Positions 19,949-30,685 are shown, counted from the first letter of the stretch. The stretch is DNA of 64,000 nt from Bathynomus jamesi (GCA_023014485.1 JAJOZX010005631.1:204501-268500), one strand, 5' to 3'. The notes: generated by a model not told the origin, from the letters alone. A program made the numbers and translations.

Positions 19949-20715
19949 CAATGTTCCCTCTAAGGTGTGCGCGTGTGCGCGCGCGCACGCGTTGTGAAAC
20001 GCGCGCACACAGCAAAATAAAATGCGCACAGGCTCAAGCGTATCATGAGTCACGACAGTAAATGAAGTAATTTCAAAAATTTCAGTTTAATGAAGTCTAT
20101 AAAGAACAAATTAAGAAACGGCTTGAAGGAAAATCATTTGGACATGCTCATGCGAATTAAAAGTTACCTGAATAATGACGGATGTATTAATCTTCGTAGA
20201 GTTTATTTGGAATGGGCAAATGCTAAAGATCGTAGGGAGAAATCATAATCATACTTAAATGAAAGGCACTTTCATTTAATGTTATTTTGATTATATTTTA
20301 TTTTACTGAATTTTATTTTTTATTTTATTCCAATTTTGTGAAGGGACAAAATCATGTATTAATCTTGATAGTCTATTTTAAATTGCTAAATGCTAAAAAT
20401 TGTTTCGAGAAATGATAACTAAAATAGTCATTTTGAATTAATGTTATTTTTATTTTATTTCTTTATTTTGTTGAATTTTATTTTACTATTTTTTATTTTA
20501 TTCATATTTTTAGAATGGATAAAATGTTTTCTTTTTTAAGAATATATAATATTGTAAACAGTTTTTATTATCCATTTAATAGTACCGTAATGATCAAACT
20601 ATCACCTTATGGAAAAATATTTATTAAGTATTTAATATTTATATATATTTAATTTTGAAGATAATAGCGCTCAGAAAGTTTGCACACGGACTAAAAAAAA
20701 TTAGAGGGAACATTG
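19949..20715. mobile_element. CAATGTTCCCTCTAA-ended element, first copy
   Basis: The left end CAATGTTCCCTCTAAG and the right end TTAGAGGGAACATTG are inverted repeats. Next to the left end is an alternating GC/GT tract (about 19967-20012). The interior is AT-rich, with a short open stretch on the plus strand (LMRIKSYLNNDGCINLRRVY) that looks like a coding relic. A second copy lies at 24464-25284. Termini of this kind occur in hAT-type elements, but I cannot see a matching 8-bp flank. Confidence 0.82.
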
Positions 20716-20740
20716 GTTATCATTTTTTAATTTTAAAATT

Positions 20741-20974
20741 CAGAGCTGGGCACTTGCTGTTTTTTTTGCGGTACTGCGGTACTGCGGTACTACCGTGTTG
20801 GTCGGTACCGCGGAAAGTACCGCGGGAAATTTGAATGCGGTAGCGGTACTGCTGTACTTTCAGCGATCCTTTGCGGTACTGCGTTATGCGGTACCGGTTT
20901 GGTAGTGCGGTAGTAGTACCGCAGTACCGCAGTACCGCAAAAAACGCGCAAAAAAACGCAAGTGCCCAGCTCTT
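20741..20974. mobile_element. MITE with GCGGTAC arrays
   Basis: The ends CAGAGCTGGGCACTTGC and GCAAGTGCCCAGCTCT are inverted repeats. The 234-base interior is made of GCGGTACTGCGGTAC-type units reading toward the centre from both sides, interrupted by TGAATGCGGTAGCGG. It contains no coding sequence. The ends resemble hAT MITEs, but I see no flanking duplication. Confidence 0.82.
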
Positions 20975-21009
20975 ATCAACCGTCCAGGATTGCAGTGGGC
21001 AGTTCAAGA

Positions 21010-21360
21010 ATGGAATAGTGTTGTTCAGGAACCATTTGAACTCTGTCCTGAGCCCCCAATGTCTAGGATTTTATAAATCATGGCAGTGGAAATATATTCT
21101 CGACTTTAATAATATTAAAGGTGAAAATCTATGTTCACTCCCAAAGATATATAAAATCCTATGAAAGTTAAAATAGGAGCGGATCACGACAGGATGATCT
21201 TCGTTGTGCGAGCAGCTGCTACAGTCGACGCTTCGAACCAGCTGACTTTCAGTTGCTAATTGTTAATGTTTAGCCTTGGATTGAGTTGCATAAATAAAAC
21301 TTACAGTGTAATACTAAAAGTTTAATACTGTATTAATACTAATAACACGAGAAGGAGTTT
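21010..21360. other. No gene recognised
   Basis: The stretch between the GCGGTAC MITE and the tRNA-bearing repeat is moderately AT-rich, with only short open frames. I see no motif, repeat or homology in it. Confidence 0.4.
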
Positions 21361-21370
21361 ATACATCACT

Positions 21371-21403
<33 letters not shown>

Positions 21404-21408
<5 letters not shown>

Positions 21409-21832
21409 AATAACTGCAATGACCGCGCAGTATATAAATGAATAGAAACGACATAAGTATTAAGGAACGTTTTCTGCACACGAGGAGAGAGATAACGAAA
21501 TATGAAAAATGAGGCGAACCGCCTGGGAAACGAACCCAGGCCTTCCAATTGCCGGTCGGACGCTCTACCATTATGCTACGGACCTCACTCAATCACAATC
21601 GAAATTCTCCCAAATAGGGCAGAAACCAATGCCCTCAGAGAGCACCCTCGCAAATCGTGAATATGCGCAAATAACTGCAATGACCGCGCAGTATATAAAT
21701 GAATAGAAACGACATAAGTATTAAGGAACGTTTCTGCACACGAGGCGGTTCGCCTCATTTTTCATTATTTTCGTTATCTCTCCTCCTCGTGTGCAGAAAC
21801 GTTCCTTAATAACTTATGTCGTTTCTATTCAT
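21404..21832. repeat. Direct plus inverted repeat unit around a tRNA-like sequence
   Basis: A block starting CAAATAACTGCAATGACCGC and ending TCTGCACACGAGG occurs at 21405-21486 and again in the same direction at 21665-21745. Immediately after that an inverted partial copy (21735-21826) runs back from CGAGGCGGTTCGCCTC to the GTCGTTTCTATTCAT part. The tRNA-like sequence at 21515-21584 lies between the direct copies. (TA)n tracts bound the whole. Confidence 0.85.
21515..21584 (-). tRNA. tRNA-Ala(GGC)-like sequence, possibly a SINE head or pseudogene
   Basis: On the minus strand the sequence folds as a tRNA: a D-arm region with AGCATAATGGTAGAGC, an anticodon stem TCCGA/TTGGA around the loop CCGGCAA (anticodon GGC, alanine), and a T-arm CTGGG-TTCGTTT-CCCAG. 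The acceptor stem GGTCCGT against GCGGTTC has at least one mismatch, and loop position 33 is C instead of the usual T. Both internal promoter boxes look good. These defects and its place inside a repeat favour a tRNA-derived repeat over a working gene. Confidence 0.45.
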
Positions 21833-21892
21833 ATATATATATATATATATATATATGCTGTGTGTATATATACAAACACACACACACACACA

Positions 21893-22010
21893 GATAGTAC
21901 ATGGAACAAGGAACTCTTCTGGGAAAATTAAATCCACTATAGTTTTTCCTTTTTCAGGATGTTAGTCCGACGTGGGCAACGGGTCACTCGCAACGAGACC
22001 CAAAATGTAG
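21893..22010 (-). repeat. Extra copy of the palindrome's outer module
   Basis: On the minus strand this matches the module GTGACCCGTTGCCCACGTCG...GGAACTC of the palindrome at 10644-11677: CATGGAACAAGGAACTC, AAAATTAAATCCACTATAG and CGACGTGGGCAACGGGTCAC are all present. It lacks the AATTTGTCATTTACC part. It shows that the module is an independent dispersed repeat. Confidence 0.82.
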
Positions 22011-22136
22011 CTTCCCTCACCACCTATCTGCAAATCAGATATGATCCAGCTTTGGGACAGGATCTAGGGTTTAATTTAAAATAAAATTTTCTATGACACC
22101 GGACTTATGGAACACCTGTATGTATATATATATATA

Positions 22137-22896
22137 CAGGGTGTCCCATAAGTCCGGCATCATAGGAAAAGTAATAAAAAAAGGCAAAACAAAAGCTTTT
22201 ATTACAGAACGTGCTCAATTTGTCCACCATTGTTTTCAATACACAAATTCAGACGTGATACCAGTCAGCAAGCACACGGTGATATGATGTCAGGAGTAAT
22301 GGTGTTACATGCCCCAATAATGCGCTGCCGCAAATGTTCAACACTCCTAATTTTCTCTGCGCATACCAGCGCTTTCAAGTGCCCCAGAGATAAAAATCTA
22401 GTGGCGTGAGATCCGGGCTTCTAGAGCTGGCCATTCCACAGGCCCTCGACGTCCTATCCAATGACCTAGGGAATTGTTTGGGACAGGTATTCCCTTACTT
22501 GGGTGCTGTAATGTGCAGGGAGCGCCGTCTTGCTGAGAACCATGTTGGGAAATTTCCTTCTTCGTTCAAGACACTGGGAAATGCTTCTTCCTTGAGCATA
22601 CGTAGGTAGGTGCCTCCAGTGACATGTTCATCGAAAAGAGGGGCCTATGACGCGATCCTTCCAAATGCCACACCATACCATCACCCGAGATGCACCTTGT
22701 TCCTTGAAGAGGTATACCAGTGAGGTTGTTTTGACCAGTAGCGGGTGTTCTGTCGATTTACCTCACGATTTCCATAAAAAACAGCCTCGTCACTGAACAG
22801 AATGGTGGACGGGAAATTGGCATCTCGAGCATATGAATTATGTTTGTAGAAATAAATAGAATTTTACCTATGATGCTGGACTTATGGGACATCCTG
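22137..22896 (-). mobile_element. Decayed mariner-type element in the spacer
   Basis: The ends CAGGGTGTCCCATAAGTCCG and CGGACTTATGGGAC-like (here CTGGACTTATGGGACATCCTG) are inverted repeats with TA flanks. Just to the left, at 22090-22118, is a loose extra copy of the right terminus. The minus strand encodes transposase blocks, so this is a 5'-deleted relic of a Tc1/mariner element. Confidence 0.85.
22195..22850 (-). pseudogene. Tc1/mariner transposase relic (spacer)
   Basis: The minus strand reads, in broken frames, ILFSDEAVFYGNREVNRQN (first catalytic aspartate block), a VTGGTYLRMLKEEAFPS block, SRSPDLTPLDFYLWGHLKA (third catalytic residue block), and the tail NLCIENNGGQIEHVL. A stop and several frameshifts occur, and the middle block that would hold the second aspartate is scrambled. 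The N-terminal DNA-binding domain is absent. Confidence 0.8.
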
Positions 22897-22904
22897 TAGA
22901 ACTG

Positions 22905-23217
22905 TTTAGGATTTTCACTTAAAATTTTTAAATTTTAAAACAATTGAATTGAATTGACTAATAGTTATTGATAAAATAAATAGAGTACTTTTACAATTTA
23001 CATTGACATAAATAATTGTGAAATTGGAATATTTATTTTATCTAATTTGGCCCTTAAGCTTCAGGCATTACTGGGCTCTTAATAATTAAAAATAAAACAG
23101 ATAGTTATGATTAATAATTATATAAATAAATTAGGAATAAAATTCTTTTCGGGTATGTATTAATCTTAAGTTATTATTATAGATATAAAACAAATACAAA
23201 GTCATTATTGAAGGAAT
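22905..23217 (-). repeat. Dispersed AT-rich repeat (spacer, inverted)
   Basis: Reverse-complement relative of 9755-10080, more divergent than the A/B pair. It begins immediately after the right end of the mariner relic 22137-22896. Confidence 0.7.
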
Positions 23218-24460
23218 GACTGTATTACGTAGAAAAATTTTTTAGTCACATGACAGAAAACCAACATTGAATAAGTATGTATTCTGTACGCACATTGTAA
23301 GCATGAATAATGGAGTACTTCATGTTCCCAAAGTCGCGTATGTGTCATTGATCTGATCCTCCTTTATTTTCATTGTCGTCCATACTTGAAAATTAGCTTG
23401 ACGACGTCATTTTTCATACTTTTTTTATTCCGCGTTTTCTTTAAAGGACTTGTTTTGTATTATATTTCTATAATGGCTATATATATATAATATACATTGT
23501 AATTTATTGTATTATATTTCTATAAAGGCTATACATTGTAATTTATATTATGTTTCTATAAAGGCTGTACATCGTAATTTACATTTTTTATAACACTCAA
23601 TACATTTTATGCACTAAGAAAGACCCTGTCTTTGTACTTCAAATTGTACCAATAATTGCACTTCAAACAGCCTATTTTGTTCATTGCAAATGATCGTAAT
23701 CTTCTTTTGGAAGGTATCGGTTAATCCGCAAATTTCTTTTACGAATATCTCTCTAATGCTTTTCTTTTCTTAGATATAAAAGGACGCAAAAGTGGTTACT
23801 TTTCCTTTGCTCTTTTCCTTTCGAAAATGGTAAAGGGGAAACTGTAAAACTCTTTCTAACTATTTCTGAATACGTTTCGATGTTACGAAGTTACGTGAAT
23901 CTTTCCGTTTGTCTAATATTCAGCAAAAAACGCAACTTGAAATGATTTTTACTGAATGGTTGTCATGGCTACGATAGACAAATCCCAAAAGGTGCGTGGT
24001 GGTTTTATCCATCAGAAATAGTTAAACTATATATATATATATATATATAAACATGAAAAGTTACATTAAAATTTCACTTCAGATAATATTTGAAAACTAT
24101 ATTTACTAATAGCGATAATTAGGATTTTATTAAAATAGGTGTTAGTCATTATAACAAACGTAAATTGATCGTTAAAAGACTAATAAAAGTATTTATTCAA
24201 AACTATTATGGTGAATAGAAAAACAGGTTTTCCTTTATTGAAACTACGAAAACTATTCGATTAATAAAACGAACAGCTATTCGCACACGCAGTTAGCGAC
24301 AGGATTAAATTATAATCGAAGACAGATATTTTGTTGATGTCAGTGTAACTCTCTCTCTCTCATTTGCCACTCCAGATGTCTAGAAAAACAAGAAGAAAGT
24401 AATGATTTTAGAAAACCAAATAACTATAGTAAATCTGCAGGTACAGTTAGGGTTACCATT
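23218..24460. other. AT-rich stretch without recognisable genes
   Basis: It contains a local tandem repeat (23460-23590: three imperfect copies of TTTCTATAAAGGCTATACAT plus ATTGTAATTTA), short (TA)n runs at 23478 and 24032, and a short CT run at 24346. I see no reading frame or terminal repeats to report. Confidence 0.5.
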
Positions 24461-24463
24461 TAA

Positions 24464-25284
24464 CAATGTTCCCTCTAAGGTGTGCGCGTGCGCGCGCGCA
24501 CACGCGTTGTGAAACCCGCGCACACAGCAAAATAAAATGCGCACAGGCTCAAGCGTATCATGAGTCACGACAGTAAATGAAGTAATTTCAAAAATTTCAG
24601 TTTAATGAATTCTATAAAGAACAAATTAAGAAACGGCTTGAAAGAAAATCATTTGAACATGCTCATGCGAATTAAAAGTTACCTGAATGATGATGGATGT
24701 ATTTATCTTCATAGAGTTTATTTGGAATGGGCAAATGCTAAAGATCGTAGTGAGAAATCATAATCATACTTAAATGAAAGGCACTTTCATTTAATGTTAT
24801 TTGATTATATTTTATTGTATTGAATTTTATTATTTTTATTTTATTCCTATTTTGTGAATGGAGAAAATCATGTATTAATCTTGAGAGTCTATTTTAAATT
24901 GCTAAATGCTAAGAATTGTTTTGAGAAATGATAACTAAAATAGTCATTTTCAATTAATGTTATTTTTATTTTATTTCTTTATTTTGTTGGATTTTATTTA
25001 ACTATTTTTTATTTTATTTATATTTTTAGAATGGATAAAATGTTTTCTTTTTTAAGAATATATAATATTGCAAACAGTTTTTAATATCCATTTAATAGTA
25101 CCGTAATGATCAAGCTACCACCTTATGGAAATAATATTTATTAAGTATTTAATATTTATATATATTTAATTTTGAAGATAATAGCGCTCAGAAAAGTTTG
25201 CACAATTTTTCACCATGAATCTAAATGTTTGCACAACGAAAATTTCTTACGCACACGGACTAACAAAAATTAGAGGGAACATTG
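24464..25284. mobile_element. CAATGTTCCCTCTAA-ended element, second copy
   Basis: Same ends and interior as 19949-20715, including the alternating GC/GT stretch (about 24482-24530) and the RIKSYLNDDGC relic. It has an extra segment before the right end (CACCATGAATCTAAATGTTT...), so it is longer, and its right end has been tandemly duplicated (see 25147-25505). Confidence 0.82.
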
Positions 25285-25505
25285 CTTATGGCCGCCTTAT
25301 ACTGACCCCTACTTCTTCACATATTCATATTTATATATATTTAATTTTGAAGATAATAGCGCTCAGAAAAGTTTGCACAATTTTTCACCATGAATCTAAA
25401 TGTTTGCACAACGAAAATTTCTTACGCACACGGACTAACAAAAATTAGAGGGAACATTGCTTATGGCCGCCTTATACTGACCCCTACTTCTACACATATT
25501 CATAT
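25147..25505. repeat. ~178-bp tandem duplication at the element's right end
   Basis: The block from TATTTATATATATTTAATTT through TTAGAGGGAACATTGC to CCCCTACTTCT occurs twice in a row (about 25147-25325 and 25327-25505) with almost no differences. Each unit contains the right terminus plus about 40 bases of flank, so the duplication took place after the element had inserted. Confidence 0.9.
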
Positions 25506-25514
25506 ATACTGGTC

Positions 25515-26597
25515 CTAATCTGAGTCTACCATTAAAGCACCACAAATCATAGGCGTCTTTGATTCCCTCTTCAGGGGGGCAATAAAATCATTCCATCCAG
25601 GAATAATCTTAATATGATAGTTGTAAGATTTAATCAGGGGTCTTCCTGCTTCTCTTAACAGGGATATTATCTTACTATAATACCTATCTATGAGTTTACA
25701 GTGAGAATCATTTGAGCAAGGATTATTACAGGCAAGGTGCAAAATTTCTAAATTATTAAAGAGGTGACTTATTCTGTCTTTGTATTCTATTCTCTGCTGC
25801 ATCGTAACATTGGACTAATGGACGCGATTATTCTTACCTATTGAGTTCTTGTTAAGTCGTGTTGCGCATAAATTGGTAACATTAATTAATATTTCTAATG
25901 GTCTATGATCAGAAAGAAGGAAATCATGCAAAATATGAACTCTAACAATTCGATCCTTTAGATTATTACAAGTGAGACAATGATCAATCCACCTGGTGGT
26001 ACCACTCATATCGATAACGTATGTAAAATTACCACTGGTTACCCCTAATACATCTACATCACTTATACTTAAATTGGCCGACTCGCACATGTTACCCAAT
26101 TCCACAAAGAATTCCGAGTTCACATGCGCGTTAAAGTCCCCCATTATTATACAGTGAGAATATTTGGGGTTATCTGATAATGACTTCATTTTGTAGAGCA
26201 AATCAATGTATTCATCTAGATTACTGCCGTTGTTATATGGTAAATAGCAGTTTACAATTAATATGCAATCATTGTTCACTTGTAATTCAATGCCTAACAA
26301 CCTTACATTATCGCTTGTTAAAAATTGTATATGTTTTGAAAAATTTTTCCTTATTAAGAAAGCAACACCACCAAAAGGCCTACAGTACATTAATTCATCT
26401 GACAAGTCTACTGCTGATGACGCATGGTACATAAAATCATCATGGATGGTAGAGAGGAATTTTAGCTCTTGCTTAGGTAGCCAGTGCTCTTGCAGGAGTA
26501 TCAAATCTGCACTCTCGCAGATTTTATGAACATCTACAGTTGAATTCCTCACTGACCTTACATTATATGAGACTATTTTCAACAAGTTATCTGCCAT
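25515..26597 (-). pseudogene. LINE ORF2 start: APE-type endonuclease, reverse transcriptase missing
   Basis: The open frame 26597-25815 is an AP-endonuclease-like domain. Asn12 lies in SYNVRS, Glu37 in LLQEHW, Asp154/Asn156 in MGDFNAH, Asp205/His206 in WIDH and Asp230/His231 in SDHRPL. These are the residues that coordinate metal and cut target DNA in non-LTR elements. After a frameshift a second stretch (25802-25515) continues with the linker that normally precedes the reverse transcriptase, ending near IKIIPGWNDFIAPLK. Similarity stops at about 25515, where the duplicated right end of another element begins. The 3' part, not the 5' part, is missing, which is the reverse of normal LINE truncation. 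Confidence 0.88.
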
Positions 26598-26653
26598 GAC
26601 TGATAGAGAATTTATTATTAGTAAGATTATTATTATTATGCACAGTACGACTT

Positions 26654-26678
26654 TTAGGCATTACCGTTAGGGCGCCTA

Positions 26679-26723
<45 letters not shown>

Positions 26724-27331
26724 TTATAATTAATATTATTTTGCCTTTTATCAAATCTCCTGGAAAAGTAAATAAACTCCTTAACAATAATACCGTCTGG
26801 CCATTGACTCATATTATACGGATTGAAATGCGCATTTACACCTTTAATTATTACTCTAAATGAGTTATAATACGGAGATTGCGTGTTTAGTTTATTAACT
26901 ATCAATATACTGTGTTCACCAATGACTTCTTCCATCATGTGTCGAATATCACTTGCCTCGTTCGAGAGCTGAATTCGCGACACAAAGAGGGTGAGATTCC
27001 CCATCGGTGGCCTCGCCGCGGAGACCGGTTCAGGAAACCTTCGGGAAGGTCGCCTGTTAACAGTTACCCACCAGTCGTCCTCCTCCCTCGATCTCCCTGA
27101 GGCAGGGTTCGCCTGCCTGGGGGATGGGTGGCACAACCTTTGGGGGATAGGAGGCCCCTCCCTTACTCTGTGGCTTGGTGAGGGTCTGTTAGCGGGGTTT
27201 ATAACCTGACGGCCGCGCGTGCCCCTCCTTCTTCGGTGGGAGGGGGGGGACTGCGCACCGAGCGAGGCGTAATCGAACACCTCTCCTCTGCAGTTGGAGG
27301 CAGGGAAGAGGGCAATGATGCCTCGTCTCAC
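26654..27331 (-). CDS. LINE ORF1-like protein with polyasparagine tail
   Basis: An open frame of 225 codons lies immediately upstream of the LINE endonuclease frame, with 56 bases between them. The N-terminal 100 residues are rich in proline, arginine and serine. A conserved-looking core follows (NLTLFVSRIQLSNEASDIRH then a YNSFRVIIKGVNAHFNPYNM stretch), which resembles the nucleic-acid-binding ORF1 proteins of CR1/Jockey-like LINEs. The end is almost pure asparagine, encoded by an (ATT)n microsatellite at 26675-26730 that appears to have expanded inside the frame. No CCHC knuckles are visible. The GC-rich 27332-27470 region upstream is probably the LINE 5' UTR. Confidence 0.7.
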
Positions 27332-27474
27332 GGCATTAGACCGTCCCTGTTCCTCATTGTGAAATCGGGAGCAGGGGTCCTTTCCTTTCCTGAACGGGAG
27401 AGGGGTTGACCGCTACCCCTGCATGCTGCGTTTCCACCCCACCTTCAGGGGGGGAGTTGGAGGCGGGGATTTCG

Positions 27475-27512
<38 letters not shown>

Positions 27513-27517
27513 ATTAC

Positions 27518-28169
27518 AGTCAAAGTGTGTAACCAGCAATTTCGCGTAATGGGTGAAACTTTATTTCGCGAAATGACTAAAATCTTCAGCCATTACGCGA
27601 AATGCTGAAATTCCACCTTGGTCATTTCGTGAAATGGCTAAAACGACTTTTGTCATGAATTCATAGGAATAACAAACATCACAATAAAATTGGAAACCTT
27701 TTTTTAACTAACTAAATCTGCTAAAACATACATACATCCACAGGTCTGTTCAAATAAGTGAGAAACACTCTTCAAATACACATTTGAACACATTTGAATT
27801 TGAATTTTCAATATAGAGGTTTTCAAATACTAACCGGGCCTTCAATGTTATTCTGATGTCTGCCATTGAAGGCCCTGTTAGGTCAACTGTATGCCCTTGA
27901 CAATTGGTTAAGTCGTGTTATTTTCGTTAAAACTAACGAAAATAACACAACTTAACCTAACCAATTGTCAAGGGCATACAGTTGACCTAACAGGGCATAC
28001 AGTTGACCTGACCGGGCATACAGTTGACCTAACCTGGCAAATGAGCTTCTACGAAATGACTAAGGTGGAATTTCAGCCATTTCTCGTAATGGATGAAGAT
28101 TTTAGTCATTTCGCGAAATGACCAAAAATTTCAGCCATTACGCGAAATGGCTGGTTACACACTTTGACT
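27518..28169. mobile_element. Element with repeated palindromic CATTTCGCGAAATG motifs
   Basis: The ends AGTCAAAGTGTGTAACCAGC and GCTGGTTACACACTTTGACT are inverted repeats. Behind each end come several copies of CATTTCGCGAAATG-like palindromes joined by GACTAAAATCTTCAGC or CTGAAATTCCACCTTGG. The middle (27830-28036) contains the core found in the foldback MITEs (AACGAAAATAACACAACTTA, TAACC units) and three tandem copies of GGGCATACAGTTGACCTAAC. (TA)n lies on both outer sides. There is no coding sequence. Confidence 0.8.
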
Positions 28170-28170
28170 A

Positions 28171-28172
28171 TA

Positions 28173-28229
<57 letters not shown>
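28171..28229. repeat. (TA)n tract
   Basis: Pure TA run between the CATTTCGCGAAATG element and the minus-strand SINE. A similar run (28520-28566) bounds the SINE on the other side. Confidence 0.97.
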
Positions 28230-28232
<3 letters not shown>

Positions 28233-28234
28233 TT

Positions 28235-28517
28235 GGTAACCTTTGGTTTGCTTCCTCCCGAATTGTTGATTCTGACGAAGGTCAAGGTTGTCACTCCACC
28301 TTAGACCTACAGTTTAACGTGGAATCCGAACCAAGCCTCACCAGCAGCCCAGCGTTTTAACCACTACGCTACCCAGGGTACTCATTTATCCCCCAACCAC
28401 TTTGTTTTTATTATTGTGGAAGGATGAACAGCTGGGTTTTGCTGCGCGCGGCCTGTTGTCACCAGGTCTCGATCCTGGGGCCGATGGATTCGTAGACAGC
28501 GACGGTAACCAGTACAC

Positions 28518-28520
<3 letters not shown>
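28235..28520 (-). repeat. SINE with two tRNA-like promoters (spacer copy)
   Basis: The reverse complement aligns along its length with 3275-3581, with more divergence than the A/B pair shows. It has the same GTGGTGTACTGGTTA start, the same GGATCGAGACC box, the second GGTAGCGTAGTGGTTAAAACGC module and GGTTCGGATTCC. (TA)n tracts lie on both sides. As an independent copy it defines the element boundaries. Confidence 0.75.
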
Positions 28521-28567
<47 letters not shown>

Positions 28568-28569
28568 TG

Positions 28570-29150
28570 ACGTTAGAATTAACAATCGAACTGATACAAA
28601 CCTACGAAGCAAGAATTTCTTAAGAATATTTTTATTCTTTGATACATTCTTTAGTTTCTGTGACTCATTTTCCTAATGATTGATGCCTTGTCTTTCAAAG
28701 CTATACGTTAATACTTCACGAAGCATTTATCGGTATTTGCGCATTACTGTATGTTAATTCTGAACAACACTTTGTCCTTGAAACTCTTATATAGACGGCT
28801 TATAGAAACTTATATAGAAACTCTTCTATAGACAGCTCCTCTTCCTAGAAAACCGTTAAGAAGTGTGGGCCGACGCTATGAACTTTCACCGAGTACAGTA
28901 TAAGACTTAGAATAGTATGTTTAATTATTTGGATTGTAATCTTGAATACTCTGTAAGACAAACAAGCTAACAAAGATACATAAATAAATACACGCAAACC
29001 AGCCAACCAACCAATACAAACAAATGCACACGTACACGAATATAGGAACAAAGACAATTAAACAAACATATAAAAAGTCTACAAATGTGACTTAAAATTG
29101 TGAAATTAGCAAATATTATGAAACTAATTTACACTGTAGCTGAGCTGCCT
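28570..29150. other. No gene recognised
   Basis: Unique-looking AT-rich DNA. Reading frames are short and unlike any family I know. Confidence 0.4.
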
Positions 29151-29154
29151 ACTA

Positions 29155-29258
29155 CAAGGTGTTCAAAAAGAAACGTAACTTAAAATAGAAAAGAAAAGGG
29201 TTAGGTTGCAATGATATATGCATTCTCCAATGGGTTATGTTTCTTTTTGAACTCCCTG
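29155..29258. mobile_element. 104-bp mariner-type MITE
   Basis: The ends CAAGGTGTTCAAAAAGAAAC and GTTTCTTTTTGAACTCCCTG are inverted repeats flanked by TA, and the total length is only 104 bases. It is a minimal non-autonomous element of the Tc1/mariner type. No coding sequence is present. Confidence 0.8.
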
Positions 29259-29259
29259 T

Positions 29260-30075
29260 ACTTAAAAGAAAATTTAAAGACTGTGGTAGATCAAATAATT
29301 AATTAACCTTTTCTTGGAAATACTTATGACGAGGATGACAACGTAAAACTTAATATCCACGCGACCTTTAGGCGGTTGACATATATTACTCGAATATAAA
29401 CTGCATTCAGAAATTACTTTATGTTGATAAAATATTACTTTTAATTATAAAGCCTCTATTACTAAGTTTTAATTCTGATCCAAAGAAAATAGATTTTGCA
29501 GATTGAAGCGCTCGAGGAGGAAAATATTTTTAATTAATCTTTGTAAAGATTAAAAGAAACAATTCAAGTAAATCTTAAATTATCCTTTTTTTCTATAAAA
29601 CGTATTGGTAATAAAGAGATACGTTTTTGAAAGTCCGATAATAGCTTTATACAGTTATAACAAGCTTACAATTGTAACCATAATTTGATCAACTTATATA
29701 TTTAGTTATTAGTTTGATGGTCCTTAAAGCAACACATTTAAATACATTTTGATATAATTCAATTGTCAGACTTTATATGAAAACCATATGGATGAATGAG
29801 GAGAATCGTGATTGGTTCATATTGACCTCTCACGATTGCTTTTTCAAACCTTTCCTGCCTATTACGGCTTTGACATGAACGTCATAAAAAGGGGGAAACA
29901 ATCATTCAATATTTACTGAATATTGTGTAATAACTAGATATACATTGAGAAGTTGGCTAACGTACACAAGAGCGATGTAATGTAATGCAATGTAATGTAG
30001 CCGAAACGTCGAGAACTGAAACAAGTAATTGAACTGTAAACATTTTTCAATTTTGTTTCAAATGTTAATAAATTG

Positions 30076-30152
<77 letters not shown>

Positions 30153-30680
30153 AATTATAAAAACAACGACAATCTTATTAATAATAATGTTGATACTATT
30201 AATAATAATAATAATAAAACTATAATATTCAGTTCAATGCGTGTCTAAAAACAAAACGTTGTAGATTTAGCTACAACGACATTTCATTTAATTAATCCTC
30301 TACGCGTTCTAATTGCTTTTACAGTAAAGAACAGGAGTTCCATCGGTGAGGAAATGTTGTACTTTATGAGTAAATAAGATTATCTATGGCAATATTTATC
30401 TATTTAAGAGGACGTACTAATTCTGTTAAATGATCACGAGTAAGGGAGGAAGAGGAAATTGTAAGTCATGACAAAACCTTTTTTTTACATGTTACTATCT
30501 GCTGTTACATTACCAATTATTAATTAACTAATTGATTAAATAAATAGTGAATTATTAATTATAACAATACTAAAAGCCAGTGTCTGTCTTTTGGTAAAGC
30601 TTATCAGTAGTATGGGAGCATAGACACCAATCGACCAGGGAAGTACTCCGGTGGGGGGAGGGGTTACATTAGGCAGGAGA
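29260..30680. other. AT-rich stretch; possible Penelope-like tail; no gene
   Basis: GTAGCCGAAACGTCGAGAAC with a following AATAAA at 29999-30074 resembles the 3' tail of a Penelope-like element. After it come (TA)n (30077-30127), (GA)n (30128-30152) and a short (AAT)n. The rest shows no recognisable gene. Confidence 0.45.
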
Positions 30681-30685
30681 CGGAG

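Noticed and set aside
28118..28623. Open frames with isoleucine/tyrosine repeats here and at many other TA tracts
   Set aside because: TA dinucleotides read as IYIY. They have no domain and no conservation between copies A and B.
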